From Symbiodinium natans (lineage: Eukaryota; Sar; Dinophyceae; Suessiales; Symbiodiniaceae), in contig CAJNDS010000247.1 in assembly GCA_905221605.1 (NCBI GenBank), forward strand, positions 253,138 through 317,137: 64,000 bases of DNA. The letters run 5' to 3'. Of the stretch, positions 20,455 to 31,746 are shown in pieces. Numbering within the stretch: position 1 is the first letter of the stretch; every line of letters begins with the position of its first letter. The notes under the pieces are model-generated. The model was not told the DNA's origin. It saw only the letters and a program-made list of their open reading frames with translations, and ran no database searches. The position numbers and the translations under genes are program-made.

Positions 20455-23400
20455 CTGCCCTCACCTGCTTGGAGTACCGCGTGGCCGCAAAACATGTGCG
20501 CACCAGCACTGAGATTTTTCCTTGGCTGAATCTTTCCAAAGATCAGTTGATCGGCTCAGGCTCCGGCCTTCCGAAGAACTGAAAATGCGTGGAAGTCCCC
20601 AAAAAGCCTTTACAGGCTGAGTACTTGGTAAGTTGGCGACAGGCCACTGCCCACTGTGAAGCTCACATTTGCAGTCACAGCCCGATGACGCAACTACGAG
20701 TATCAGGGCGCTCTGAGATACTTTGATGATCTTTGATGGACATGTGCATTATGCATCGTGAACTCTGCAAAAGAGAGAACACATTCCTGGTTCTTCTGAA
20801 AATTCGGACTGATTTCCTCAGGTGCACACCAAGCTTAGCCATGATTCCCCGAAAGCCTGTCAAAGGCGCACGCGCTCAGAGTTCAAGGGGAGCTGTTCTG
20901 ATGGCTGATCCGACTTCTTGCATCTGGCTCCGGCCGCCTTGTTCATTAAAGATGAGTTCCTGTAGTGTCTTGTCGTCAGTGGCGCAAGCCACATGTAACA
21001 ATTACCGCGAGCAGTCGAGTAGCAGTACATCTGCATCGCTGTACGCCACTACTCACAACTCACCACAACTCACTCCTCCCCATAATCCAAACTCAGAGGC
21101 CTTGACTCTTTCTAGAATGGCGTGAGGCAGATGTGTAACTGTTCAGGCTGAATGCGGCAACGCATCGCCATGCTCTCCGGACGACCCCTCAGTAGATCCA
21201 GGGCGCAACGTCCAGTACGTCAAACGCCTGTGGCTCCGGCCACCATTTGCACAGAAGCGAACGTGACAGATATCAGAATTCTTGTCGGCAAAGGTCGGCA
21301 TGCCCTTCAAAGGGTCGAGTCACGTGGAATCACACATCAAGGACAGTGGCCTTGTTGGCCTTTCGTTTCATCTCAGATTCTAAAACAGCTGCGCAGCTGA
21401 AATCTATGCAAGAACTCCTGGTGCGGCCTCACCAACTAGACAGAGCCATGATGTGGCGGTAACACGAGTGACACGATCTTTGGACTGTACTCATCACAGT
21501 ACCTCGGATGCTTCGCGCTCAGATGCCGGAACACCGGCCGACTCTGGCCAGCATTCATTCCTGGCTAAACTTTCTTGTCATGTGGTGTGCCTGCAGCATC
21601 AGATGCGAGGCATTGTGAACTGCAAAGCCCTGAGGCGTTCTCAAGTCGAGCATTCATCAAGCACCCTAAGAACCAGCATGCGCTGCATCGAATGGCCGTG
21701 CCTACCACTGCAAAACCGCCACTGTAGCGTGCACGCTCCAGCTTGCTGGGACCTCATGGGCACTTTGAGAGCGTAGACGCATAGCACTGCATGATCTAGA
21801 CTCGCAACCTGTGCTACTTGACAAGTGCGGACACTGCCCTTCATGCTGTCTGCTTCAATGCTTTGAGCTTCATTCCTCGCGATGCAAGTCTCATTGCCTG
21901 CCCTGTTCGTCAGGAGAAGTCTGTTGCACACCAGTCCTGGAAGGAGTGGGCAAAGAGAACCATGGGACACAGACCGCGACGTGCGCAGCAAACATCGCTC
22001 CTTGTCAATGTGTTCCAGATTCTGTTCGCATCCCTTTCATCAAACTGTTGATGAACGTTGGAGTTATCAAGTTGGACGTAGCGTTTGCGTGCGAACTTTG
22101 AATGTGTCCAGTTCCAGCATCGTTCATCATGGTGTGCAGGGCAGGAAATCCAGACTGCCGTGGCTTTCAGTGGAAGAAATGCTGTTTTTTTTGTCTGTGA
22201 GACATTGTGAAGCTAGCCCTTCACAGCTGCGAAACACTTCCTCAGTTTTCAATCGCCATTGTGACTTAGGGCTGTGGGGGTTGTCTTACAGCAGTGCTCA
22301 CTCGTGCTCACCCAGCAACGCGAAGCGCTGAAGCTCGTTGAAGTTGGAGAGAAGATCAAGGGAGCACGTGAGGCACTGGCTCCGGCCAGCTTGAGACGCG
22401 ATGTCCTCTTGTTGAAGGTTTTGAGGGTTTCTCCCATGGGCTAAAGTCCACGGAGTCCGCTGCGACAAATTTTCCAGGCTCCAACAGCAGGTTTGCTTTA
22501 GCCAACAGCCTTTGTCAACAGACCTCCCGGGCAGCCGCGCCAAGCTGTCCCGATACCCCACTGAAATTACGGGGTGGGGCCTATAGTCGATGCGTCGCTG
22601 CTGCAAAGGTGACTTTTGCCAGGGTATCCAAACGGAACCCCTGGCACATCTATGCATTCACAGCCAGGCTCACAAATGGCGGCAGGCATTGAAGTGCAGC
22701 TTTCCTGTCGGATCCTGTCGGGCTTCACTAGCTGTTGAGCTGAGCTGGGCCCCCGTTCAGCCCACCGCCTATAGGTGCACGTTGCGGGATGCAAGTGTCA
22801 CTTTTCAGACGGCTTGTGAGATAGCTTGGAGGTCCAGCGGACATGCAGCACGGGGTTTTGACACCTGAGAGCAAGTGCGGCTAAACTTGTGCACATGCAC
22901 TACTGGTCAGAAGTTTAACGAAGACTGCGCTGGTCCTGTCAGCCAGATGGCCCTGCCTGCAACGAAACTGCTTGCAGAATGCAACTGCAACATTTCAACG
23001 AGACATGCTTTGTCAAGAATGACATGCACTCCGTCGCCACGTCAAGCTGATCAGGTCTGCGGGCCAGGAGTGGTAGGCTTTGTGCAAGTATGTTGTTCTG
23101 GACACTCTGCCAAAGGACCCAAAAAACTGAATTGCACATCCATATGTAGTGGATCAGGGAATTGTTTCATACATTGCCTTGAAGGCGTGTCATTTTGCCG
23201 GCACTGCCAGTTGGTCGCGGCCAAAAGCCGGTAGCCTCACGAGAGAGCCAGAGAGCCAGAGGAACAGTGTTCAAGATCTCCGAAAGCCGCGGGCGAGGGG
23301 ACCAGAGAGTTTCTGAGTGGAAATTTCGACCGAAGAAGGGACCAGGGCTCCGGCCGCCAACAGCACACATGCCCGCATCATGCACCGCACTGTCATGTAC

Positions 23401-23601
23401 GCATCCCTGCCCGCGACCCAAGCGGTACCCCTGGGGCTGTGGCGTGAGTCGTGTGTTTGTGGCTCCGGCCATCTACGCTCAATGCATCGTAATGTCGGCA
23501 CCGGGACGTGTCATTTCGAGGCCAAGCGAGGTCAATGCATGAGCAGCCTTGAGCAGCTTTTCAAATTCTTGGAACTGTCCACGACAGCCTGGCGCGTATG
23601 A
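20455..23601 (+). CDS. series of hypothetical exons
   Basis: Coding-like blocks, all +: 20455-20510 (ADGQLPSPAWSTAWPQNM), 20526-20610 (ESFQRSVDRLRLRPSEELKM), 20733-21125, 21453-21776 with an alternative frame 21616-21726 (FIKHPKNQHALHRMAVPTTA), 21818-22051 (ACPVRQEKSVAHQSWKEWAK), 22106-22206 (EIQTAVAFSGRNAVFFV), 22310-22437 (QQREALKLVEVGEKIKGARE, helical), 22590-22868, 22875-23234 (Cys-rich: CTCTTGQKFNEDCAGP, CRHCQLVAAKSR, TAG 23232-23234), and 23195-23601. Frames overlap in places, so the true exon set is unresolved and probably covers more than one gene. Confidence 0.3.
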
Positions 23602-23894
23602 CCACAGTTGCGAGACTCCTGGAATCCAGTATCTGCCAGTCATCGCGCATGACAAGCTGCCATGACAAGCGTCCGTCTTTAGACATGATCCCCAGGATAT
23701 CCCAGTCGCGTAAGGCGTTGGGATGTGCCTCAGTATATTATTGAATCCACTGCTCTTGAAGACGTGATGGGTACTAAGAGTACGTCATTACGTCAAGGAT
23801 CTGCCTCCGGCACTGCCTTGTTGATTTTGACCCATGCAACAAACCCACATTATACCAAGGCGCTGCCTGAGGAGCGTTGAAATGAAAGACAAAC

Positions 23895-23992
23895 TGTTGG
23901 TTAGTAAGGAATGGGGGGAATGAGGTACCCTATGTAGTCCCTTAAAGGGTATATAATAGGGCCCTAAGTCCTTCATTCCCTGCTATCCAACA
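23895..23992. mobile_element. TIR element of an unnamed family
   Basis: Left TGTTGGTTAGTAAGGAATG and right (inverse) TGTTGGATAGCAGGGAATG form imperfect inverted termini around 98 bp with a short internal GGTACCCTATGTAGTCCC block. No coding capacity. Confidence 0.6.
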
Positions 23993-24005
23993 ATTAAAAG
24001 AATGT

Positions 24006-24845
24006 GCCCTGGTGGTTGCGCAAACTTCCAGTCAAGCCTCCTCTCAGAGTACACCCACAACTGGGAGTGCAAAATTCGACTTCGATGCTTCGCTTTGACT
24101 ACTGCGCGAAACACGCTACGCAGAAGTTCAGGAAATTCCACCAGGCAGGATCAAGGCGGAGAAGCATAATTTATTGTGAAGAAGCACCCGAAAATCCTGG
24201 CTCCGGCCAGCGAAAGACACAAAGACACTGAGAGCCTGGACCGACTGTTTCAAACATCGTTTGTGCTGACAGTGAAAATGTTAAGCCCGCAAATTTACCC
24301 TACCATTGTAAGTTTTAAGTATGCCATTTTTTAATCTCCATCGAGATGTTAACCCTTCAAACCCTTGTCTACTCGACGTGGACGACCGATTTGGCAGCAG
24401 ATGCCGCTTGCATGCATTGAAGGTCGCAGCTGAAGGTCGCATCTTTGCAAAGAGCTGAGCAAAGTAGGTGAGGGTCCAACATCTCAGGCAAAGCTCTGGT
24501 GCTCCGAGCATGGGCGTCCCGCTGTTGGAGCACTCAGGCGGGATCGTCCAGCTGGGCGTTTTCCCAAATTAGGGGGTACCTTCTTGGGCCCTTTTTGTCG
24601 GCGTCGGTGTCAGTGTCGGTGTCTGTGGAGCTGAACAAGCTGAGGGTTCCAGCATCTTGCGTGTACCTGCTGTGTTGTCGAAGTTTACACGTGAACCTGC
24701 TACCAGTAACCCTCAGCAGAAAGAGTTCAGAGAGAAGACTTCGATCCCTGAAGCGGGTCTCACTGACAAGTTGATTTTTTGGCAGGGCGGTACTTCAAAC
24801 CGCATTGACCTATGGTTCTTAGTACTATTCATCATCATGAAAGGT
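24006..24845 (+). CDS. hypothetical exons
   Basis: Blocks: 24006-24173 (CPGGCANFQSSLLSEYTHNW then KIRLRCFALTTARNTLRR, TAA), 24190-24272 (KILAPASERHKDTESLDRLF), 24352-24459 (CLLDVDDRFGSRCRLHALKV, TGA), 24483-24552 (SSGAPSMGVPLLEHSGGIVQ, broken by a family A fragment at 24553) and 24627-24845 (LSKFTREPATSNPQQKEFRE then IPEAGLTDKLIFWQGGT, TAG). No family recognised. Confidence 0.4.
24553..24602. mobile_element. family A fragment A5
   Basis: Left terminus TGGGCGTTTTCCCAAATTAG plus the internal GGTACCTTCTTGGG motif; the right end is missing. It abuts a coding frame ending GGIVQ. Confidence 0.6.
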
Positions 24846-25100
24846 TAGTGTTATTCTGTTATTCTTACTCTTCCTAGCATCAGTATTGCCGTCAATATTG
24901 TTATTCCGGTTATTGCTATTATGGAACTGTCCCAGGCGCAATGGTGAAGGGCAGGTTTCACACGTCGGCGCACACGCACACGGCAGGCAAGCACGCGTCC
25001 ATGTTTGAAGCAGATCATGTCCTGAGCGCCTAGACTATATATAGTCTTATCTGAGCCCTGTCCAATGTTGCGAAGTCTCCGTTTCACCTAGAAAGTTGGG

Positions 25101-25336
25101 CGTTCCGCGCTTGACCCGAAGGCTTCTGCTCATGTCAAAGCGAAAAGGGAGGTGTTCGGAGTATGGGCCCTTGACGCCACAGCTTGCTCAAGCATCATAT
25201 TTGATACAGTTTTCGCTTGTTTGGCCAGTTTCGGGCAGAGTTGTTCTAGCAGTCTTAGGTCTTGTCCACGTTGGCATGTCTTGAGCTGTGACGGTCGAAA
25301 TCTTCGATGTGACGCTCTGCACCCTAAGGCCTGAAA
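25101..25336 (+). CDS. hypothetical terminal exon
   Basis: A single open frame SALDPKASAHVKAKREVFGV ... ACSSIIFDTVFACLASFGQS ... CDGRNLRCDALHPKA ending at TGA 25334-25336. Composition is convincingly protein-like with six Cys. No ATG; splice acceptor not certain. Region 25337-25550 shows nothing but a telomeric tract. Confidence 0.45.
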
Positions 25337-25512
25337 CTTGCCACGAAGGGTTGGAGTGGGGGGCAGAAGGGCAGGTCACATAGTTTTCGTATCTCCCCCG
25401 GCTTTGCTGAGGAGCGCGAGTGCAAATTGCCAAAACCTACTTGGGGGTTGAGATAGTTTTGGTTCGCAAGCACGCGTATAGCGCTCTATAGTTTAGAGTA
25501 TCACAAGATGGT

Positions 25513-25543
25513 CTTAAACCCTAAACCCTAAACCCTAAACCCG
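25513..25543 (-). repeat. interstitial telomeric tract CCCTAAA
   Basis: Four perfect units just upstream of an exon at about 25550. Confidence 0.95.
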
Positions 25544-25549
25544 AAGATC

Positions 25550-28400
25550 ACCCCACACCGGCTCCTGGCCGCCCAGCAGCCTGGCTCATAACCAGTGGGC
25601 TCCACAACTTCCAGCCATGGCAAAGGCTCCCCAGCCGCAAGGGGTTATATATATAATATATCATTTTTCATAGATAATATATAATATATAATTTATAATA
25701 TATAATTTATAATATATAATATATGATATATAACATATAATATACAATATATAATATATAATATGTAATATATTAGGGTCTGGGTTATACAGTCTGGTGG
25801 TCTCTTTATCTGTTCCATAAACTGCCCAATATAGCCCCTGCGTACCATAATAAGGATCCCTACATCTACCCCTTCTAAAACAGAAAACCCCAATTAAAGA
25901 GACCACCAACCTGTTTGAGGTCTCGGGTTCAGGGTGTCATGGTAATCCTGAAGGGGAAGTTCAGGACAGATGGTAGAGTAGGAAATTATATTGTTACGTT
26001 GGTGTATTCTTAAATTTGTATTTTCATATATTCGCAGATGATTAAATGAGTACATTACTGTATTGGTATATTCTTATATTCATTAAAAGTTTCAAAATAC
26101 TAAGTTATCATATTAGTATATCGTCAGAAAGAAGTATATCATCAGAAAGAGGTGTATATACAGTATGTGTATATACATATGTTTATATTGTTGTATGTTA
26201 TAGTAGTAATGTATTAGCGAATTAGTATACTTTTGATATTACTAGATTGTGATATTATCCGATTATTATATGATTATGTTATAATTTTAATACTGTTATG
26301 TTTTAAATTACTGTATTTAGATCAGTATATTATTATATATTATGATATTGTGATGTTATGATGTTATTATGACATCAGTGTATGGTTATATTTTAGTTTT
26401 CCATATTATTTTAGAGAATTAAATATTAGCATACTGAGTATATTGTTATATGAACAATATTTTCTGCTATTATATTGTTATATAATAGCAATAGTAATCA
26501 TAATAATAGTAATAATAAGCTTGATAATGGCAATCTATCAGTATATTGCTGTTACAAAAGCAGACAGTTGAGTCCTCTAAACTCTCAAGCTTCCAGGAGG
26601 ATCCTTTGGACATGGCTCTGCCAGATGAGGATGGCTCTGGGGACGACTATGATCGGGATGAGGACCGCCGTATCACCAGCGCAAGTCATTTCATGAGGAC
26701 CCTAAACCCTAAACCCTAAACCCTAAACCCTAAACCCTAAACCCTAAACCCTAAACCCTAAACCCTAACCCTAAACCCGAAACTGTATTCCCATGGTCCC
26801 CACCAGGACTTCGACGGGGACTATCAGGGCGGCGAGGGCCTAGAGCTGAAGGGACCTGCGGAGTTGGCCATGGACACTCTGTGCGCGGGTGTCTGTGTCT
26901 AGTTTGCTCGTGTTCGTCAATATGGAAATTGTGCATACACATGTTTTGGGGTGTATAGATGTATATTTAGAAAAGCTTAAAAAACTGCATACATGTACTT
27001 GTAAGACAGGACCGGATTGGATCTGACGTGGTATGCATTGCGTTTCCTGGGACGGAAGGTCACAGGCTTACATTGGTTTCGGGTTTAGGGTTTAGGGTCC
27101 CCGACCCCCCCCAACCCTGTTCCAGCCTGCAACCGAAACAACTCAGATGCAAGGAGACGGGGCTTTGAAAGCCCCACATTCCTAATACACTAGTTGCTCT
27201 CCAAGTGCCTCGTAGCAGGCAGAGAGGTCGAAAGCCAGATTTGCGGCTAGCATAAAGGTTGGGGGGAGGGGGTTTTTCATCATCTGTTACAGAACCCAGA
27301 GAGCCCAATAATTACCATTAAATGAAGGAATACACCTTAAACTTTCAAAGGATCCTTATTATGACTTAAGGAATATGCCTTAGTTAAGGGACATTGGGTT
27401 TTTTGGGGAACCTGGCGTGGTCTGATCTGAAGCGGACCCCCGTCGCCAGGACTTCGACGTCTTTGGCAGATATGTGCAAAGCTCGCAGACGGAGAATGGC
27501 AAGCCGGTGTTCCTCGGGTCGCTCGTTTCACGGGATTCAAGACTTCGGGTTTAGGGTTTAGGGGTTGGGATGTTCCCCCTTTATCCTAACAGTCCTTCAT
27601 AGGGCTTATAGTACCCCCTATTCTAGTCCCTGGTAAGGATTGTTAGTGTTAGGGATTCTCGACTGAAGGTTTTTCATGAGGGCAGCGCTTGACGCATGGA
27701 CTGTGCCCTAAGCCTCAACACGACTCTTCAACCCCAAACCCTAAACCCTAAACCCTAAACCCTTCTTACCTGGCAGGCCCAAAACCGAAGGGGCTCGGCC
27801 GAGTATTGCTTTCACACTCGGCGGTGACGACAAGCCAACATGGTGGATCTGTGATGCGTGGCGTCCTTGAGAAATCGGCCGCGCTTGCTCTGATTAATTA
27901 TCAGCCTGAGAAACCATCACCCTCGATGGTATCTGTAGTGGATTTGAGGTCCGGTGGCGAGTGTTTCTACGCTGAATGCGATGCCGATCGTCCTCCAAGG
28001 ACTTTTGTATATATTATATGGTCATATTCTGCTATTTTTGAATGTTCATATGGTGATCTCATTAGATTGTTATGCTATATTACTATATGATTATACCATG
28101 ACGTTCGTATATGGTTTTATTCTTATATGACCGTACTATTTTCTTACTTGTATAAGGCCTTTTCTGGAGCTTGGACGTCCAGGCTCTTGCCCACAACAGA
28201 GTATAATGTTCTTCTGAAGGGCTTAGGGTTAAGGGGTTTAGGCCTCAGGGTTTAGGGTTTAGGGTTTACGCTCCTCTAGTATCCCAGACCCCGAAACCCC
28301 GGTGCCAGGACCGGATGGCGAAACTATTCTGATGCCGAGGTGGAACTGGTGTTGGAGGCCGGTGGAAACGAAACCCCAATGACTTGGGGCATTTTGAGGG
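25550..28400 (+). CDS. multi-exon protein with acidic linker and an NGKPVF-type beta domain
   Basis: Exons: about 25550-25640 (PHTGSWPPSSLAHNQWAPQL), 26562-26680 (VESSKLSSFQEDPLDMALPD, then acidic DGSGDDYDRDEDRRITS), 26807-26890 (DFDGDYQGGEGLELKGPAEL), 27453-27540 (DFDVFGRYVQSSQTENGKPV then FLGSLVSRDS), about 27779-27855 (ARPSIAFTLGGDDKPTWWIC) and 28308-28385 (GWRNYSDAEVELVLEAGGNE). The join at 26680/26807 is in phase using a GCAAGT donor and CAG acceptor. The G-x-Y...NGKPVF...WWI pattern resembles a small domain repeated in many dinoflagellate and ciliate proteins of unknown role. Intron 1 is a 0.9-kb AT-rich block. An overlapping frame at 27855-28010 (NYQPEKPSPSMVSVVDLRSG) also looks coding. 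Confidence 0.5.
25643..26560. repeat. AT-rich intron with palindromic ATATAATATA repeats
   Basis: 25643-25770 is almost wholly A/T with ATAATATATAATTTATAA units; 25980-26560 has repeated TATTAGTATA/ATTATATTGTTATA motifs. It sits between the exons ending near 25642 and starting near 26562. Confidence 0.8.
26699..26780 (-). repeat. longest perfect interstitial telomeric array
   Basis: About eleven consecutive CCCTAAA units (one CCCTAA near the end), wholly inside the 126-bp intron 26681-26806. Confidence 0.97.
27080..27099 (+). repeat. short telomeric tract TTTAGGG
   Basis: Two units after GGTTTCGGG. Confidence 0.8.
27299..27414. mobile_element. family B TIR element B1
   Basis: CCAGAGAGCCCAATAATTAC at the left against the inverse of CCCCAAAAAACCCAATGTCC. 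AAC is present on both flanks, consistent with a 3-bp target duplication. The internal AAGGAATACACCTTAAA / TTAAGGAATATGCCTTAG arms define the family. Confidence 0.7.
27566..27665. mobile_element. family C TIR element C2
   Basis: GTTGGGATGTTCCCCCTTTA start, then CTAACAGTCCTTCATAGGGC mirrored by AAGGATTGTTAGTGTTAGGG. It directly follows a TTTAGGG pair (27547-27564). Confidence 0.6.
27733..27762 (-). repeat. interstitial telomeric tract CCCTAAA
   Basis: Four units placed 15-45 bp before a CAG acceptor at about 27778. Confidence 0.9.
28218..28268 (+). repeat. interstitial telomeric tract TTTAGGG
   Basis: Degenerate then three perfect units. Confidence 0.85.
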
Positions 28401-28919
28401 GGTTTAGGATTTGGGGTTCAGGGAGGCCGAGAATTCTGAGGCTTCTCCACCCACAAACCCCCCCCCCCCCCTCTCACCCCCACCATGCGTATGGCCACCT
28501 TCAAAGACAGGGGCACGCATTCGTGCCCCCCCTTTGACAAGGCAAACGGTTCGACCCCTCCCCCACGTGGCTGCGGTGTGTGTCTTGCTTTGCCTGAAAG
28601 CCAGTTGCTATTCTAGTGAGGAAGCGAACGATCGTAAAATTCGCCAAAGACACCCGGAAGCGCTTACAATCAAGCAGAGGACATTGGTCCCTCATGATTG
28701 GCCCCTCATGAGAGTCCTTTCCAGATGCTCTTTGTCGATGCTCTTCCTTGAGTGCGGTTTTGTCAGAGTGTGGTTTTCGGGTGTTCGCGGTTCGCACAGG
28801 CTTCGGGCTGCATGTGGGACAAAGTACTTTTCCCTTCATCTCCCGTGCTTTGCCGTGTCCACTTCAGCCTGCAGGGTGGATGGGTTGATGGCCAGGCAAA
28901 GAAGCAGGAGGGGATGTAA

Positions 28920-29450
28920 CACTAAAACAATAAAGCGATTGATTTAGAAATGCGAAGATAAGAACATAGTATAAACACATAGTAATAAAATAGTATCCAA
29001 ATTCATAGATGTAACCATATGGTACTTTAGTACTAAACTAATGTAATAGAAAAATAAACGAACCACGCATAATTATGCGATAATGTAATAATGTAGTAAT
29101 GTAAAAAATACAAATAGTAGCAAAGTCTCCGAATTTCATAGTATTTTCCATACTGACAGAATAGGAAGGAAACACTATAAGAATACAATGCGAACATAAG
29201 GGTAATAGAATACGATCATCATACAACAATATTAGTATATAAGAATGTAATACTGTACGAATAGTATCAAAATATCATAATATCACAACATAGAAACATT
29301 GTTACAGAAAAAGAGAATAGCGTAACAATACGAGGATAGAATAAATTAGAATTCAGCATATAATCATATATCCGTGTTTATAATGATCTAATCATTCAAT
29401 AACATGGTATGGTAAAAATGTACTGATCTAATCATAGGGTAACAACAACA
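28920..29450. other. AT-rich intergenic or intronic block
   Basis: About 530 bp rich in ATAGTA/AATAGTATC short motifs with no convincing reading frame. Confidence 0.7.
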
Positions 29451-29464
29451 GTTCAACAAGTCCG

Positions 29465-29713
29465 TTGTGCGCAGGACTCGCGTGCCGATCGGTCACGAAG
29501 CCCGCGGCGCGAGAAGTGCCCCTGGTGATATCAACAATGGGTGTGAGACACCCTGTGGCTTGTACGAGAAAATCGGTTGGTAACGGGCACAAGTTCCTCC
29601 AGCCACAAGCTGTGGTCTTTGAGGCCGCTGTCAAGAGAAAGAGTGGTCCAGGGAGCGTGCCGCACGTGAATCATGCTGCCTTGTCACCTGCATTCAGTTA
29701 CGTCCCTCGCTGA
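29465..29713 (+). CDS. hypothetical exon
   Basis: Open frame including STMGVRHPVACTRKSVGNGH and KSGPGSVPHVNHAALSPAF, TGA at 29711-29713. A second frame over the same bases (FNKSVVRRTRVPIGHEARG) is also protein-like, so the correct one is unresolved. A GTG, not ATG, opens the longer frame. Confidence 0.3.
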   Translation: MCAGLACRSVTKPAAREVPLVISTMGVRHPVACTRKSVGNGHKFLQPQAVVFEAAVKRKSGPGSVPHVNHAALSPAFSYVPR

Positions 29714-29935
29714 AAACTCCAGGTTGGCGAGCCTCACATAACGAGAAAGCAGCTGAACTTGCTCAGAGCGTCTGCAAACGGTTACGAGCGCTTGCCCGTA
29801 CAGCCTTTAGTTGCATCACTCGAACAGCCGTCAACTCAGCTCGCACTGATTCGGAAACAAGTTAAATCCCAACCCCCAACCTTGCATGTCTGTTGGGAGG
29901 ATAAGACGTAAAATGAGCCTTGGCACAAATATGCC

Positions 29936-31060
29936 ATGGCAGTGTTTACCCAGCTGTGGGAGTTCTGGCACTCGCGGCAGTATGAGAAGGCAGCCAGCGA
30001 GGTTTGCCGACTCGTTGGAGTGGAAGCAGAGACTTTTCCGTCACAGAAGGAGCTGCTGGCTGCTGCAAGTGCCGTTCATGCCTGTGAAAACCCAGACTGG
30101 TCCGAAGAGGATCGGTCAGTAGCATTGCTTGGGCGCGGCTGTTGCAATCGGCTGGCTGAGCGACACCTGCGCAGCGGAGACTGGCTCGAAGCTGCGCGGT
30201 GGTGCGCTCTCGCCTGGCAGCTGGAGGGTGGTCAAGGCTGCGCACGTCTTTGGCTGGAAGATGGCAGCTGGGCAGCAGCCCGCTATCAGCGCTTATTCCA
30301 CGCAGCAGAAGTCCTCCGGCTCGCAGGGAAAGGGAAGGGCCAGAAGGCCTCAGATGCAAGGTTGGGATACTTGCAGGCTTCCAGGCGATGTCTGGAAACT
30401 TGCGAGGCAACTCTCCAGAGGCCCCTTGGGTTGAGGGTTTAGTTCATCCCCACTTAAAGCATTGAAACCCTAAGCCCTAAACCCTAAACCCTAGGGCCCT
30501 AGGGATTGTCTAGGGTTTAGTTAGTCCATCCCCGCCGAAACCATTGTTCTTCCCATGCTTTTTTCGTCTCTGTCAGGTGGCCAACTTGCACTGCGAACCC
30601 TGAAGGAATTTACACTTGCCACGGTCTTGGAAGAGAAAGGAGCCGTGAGGCACTGGCAGAGCTTGTTCTTCATCCGAGGTCTCGCAGAAATCTGCTGGCA
30701 GCTGAAGGACTGCCGGATTTGGGATGAAGGGCTGAGGATCACAAACACAAGATCATCTGACTGAATCAGACCTGAATCAGGGCTGGTGCATGCCAACTTT
30801 CCAAGCGAAAGAAGCTTTCGGAAGCCATGAACTATCGGGAGTGTGGCTCCATGGATTTCTACTGTGGCCTAGCACTCTTACTTGGCGAACTAGTTTGACC
30901 AGGACATGGCTGCCGTCAGATGGAGCTGCCGACAAGCGCCTTTTGGCTGACAAACGTCTCGAGCATGGAGTGTCACTGCACAGGCGGGGCATGAAAGTCG
31001 TTCCTGTCAGGCTGTCGCTCCTCTCGCCCATCACAGGCCGGGAAGATTACGGTCGCCTCT
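29936..31060 (+). CDS. multi-exon helical-repeat protein
   Basis: Exon 1 (29936-30430) starts at an ATG in the context ATGCCATGGC and reads MAVFTQLWEFWHSRQYEKAA, LAERHLRSGDWLEAARWCAL and ARYQRLFHAAEVLRLAGKG: paired helices like TPR units. An intron with telomeric repeats follows. Exon 2 (about 30576-30760) has two plausible frames, one giving ALRTLKEFTLATVLEEKG and the other EALAELVLHPRSRRNLLAAE, which has armadillo/HEAT-like spacing. Exon 3 (about 30805-30895) reads LSEAMNYRECGSMDFYCGLA, and 30930-31040 reads RLLADKRLEHGVSLHRRG. Likely a protein-interaction scaffold; family uncertain. Confidence 0.5.
30465..30521. repeat. telomeric tract, CCCTAAA then TAGGG
   Basis: Four CCCTAAA-type units, then CCCTAGGG and a reversed TAGGGTTTAG, giving a small inverted arrangement inside an intron. 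Confidence 0.85.
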
Positions 31061-31062
31061 TA

Positions 31063-31148
31063 GGTACGGGTACACTTTCTAACAGTCCTTTATAGGGCCT
31101 ATAGTACCCCGATTATAATCCCTCTTAAGGACTGTTAGTATAGTAGGA
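31063..31148. mobile_element. family C TIR element C3
   Basis: CTAACAGTCCTTTATAGGGC mirrored by TCTTAAGGACTGTTAG. Flanking ends are decayed. Confidence 0.6.
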
Positions 31149-31746
31149 CTTTTTTCTTCGGCGCTTTTGCCTCGGTCGCCGAAGGTCTGACTTCTGCACG
31201 TGCATACGCGGGCCTTTTCGTCCTGTGGGTGTTTCAAAGCCTGCGGCCCAAGTGAGCCCAAGTGAGCATGCAAAGCAGACTTCCTCGTGCCACGCTGCTG
31301 TGTGAACGAAGGTGCAGCGCTGGAAGCCTTTAGCTGGCGAGAGGCTGCTGGCTGCTTGCCATTTCCGCAAAATTTGCACATGCAAAACAGATCAAGAAAG
31401 GTACGAGCCGCACTCCATTGCGCCAGCGACCTCTTCCACAGGCGTGGCACCCAGCAAAGATTCCCCAGGTTTCCGAGCTGATCGAAAGGACAGCAGGAGT
31501 CGGCAGCGTAAGGGGAAGCTTGGTTTCTTGTTGCACTTGACATCACTTGACTGGCCCAAGCATGTTCAAGGAGTGCAGACTTCCCATCATTCCATGATAC
31601 GCAATCCGACTGCGCAGCCCACAGCTTGAGAGACGCCGCCCGATCGAGAAACGGAGGCAGCGTGTTCGGTGATGAGTTCCTGGACGTCGCAACCAGGCAA
31701 GTTGGGCGGCAAGAGGCTACGAAGTTACGAAGCGATGCCGGTCTGA

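Noticed and set aside
27806-28090. The whole 94-codon ORF as a single gene
   Set aside because: Its first part overlaps a better exon (FTLGGDDKPTWWIC) in another frame and its end runs into AT-rich intron-like sequence.
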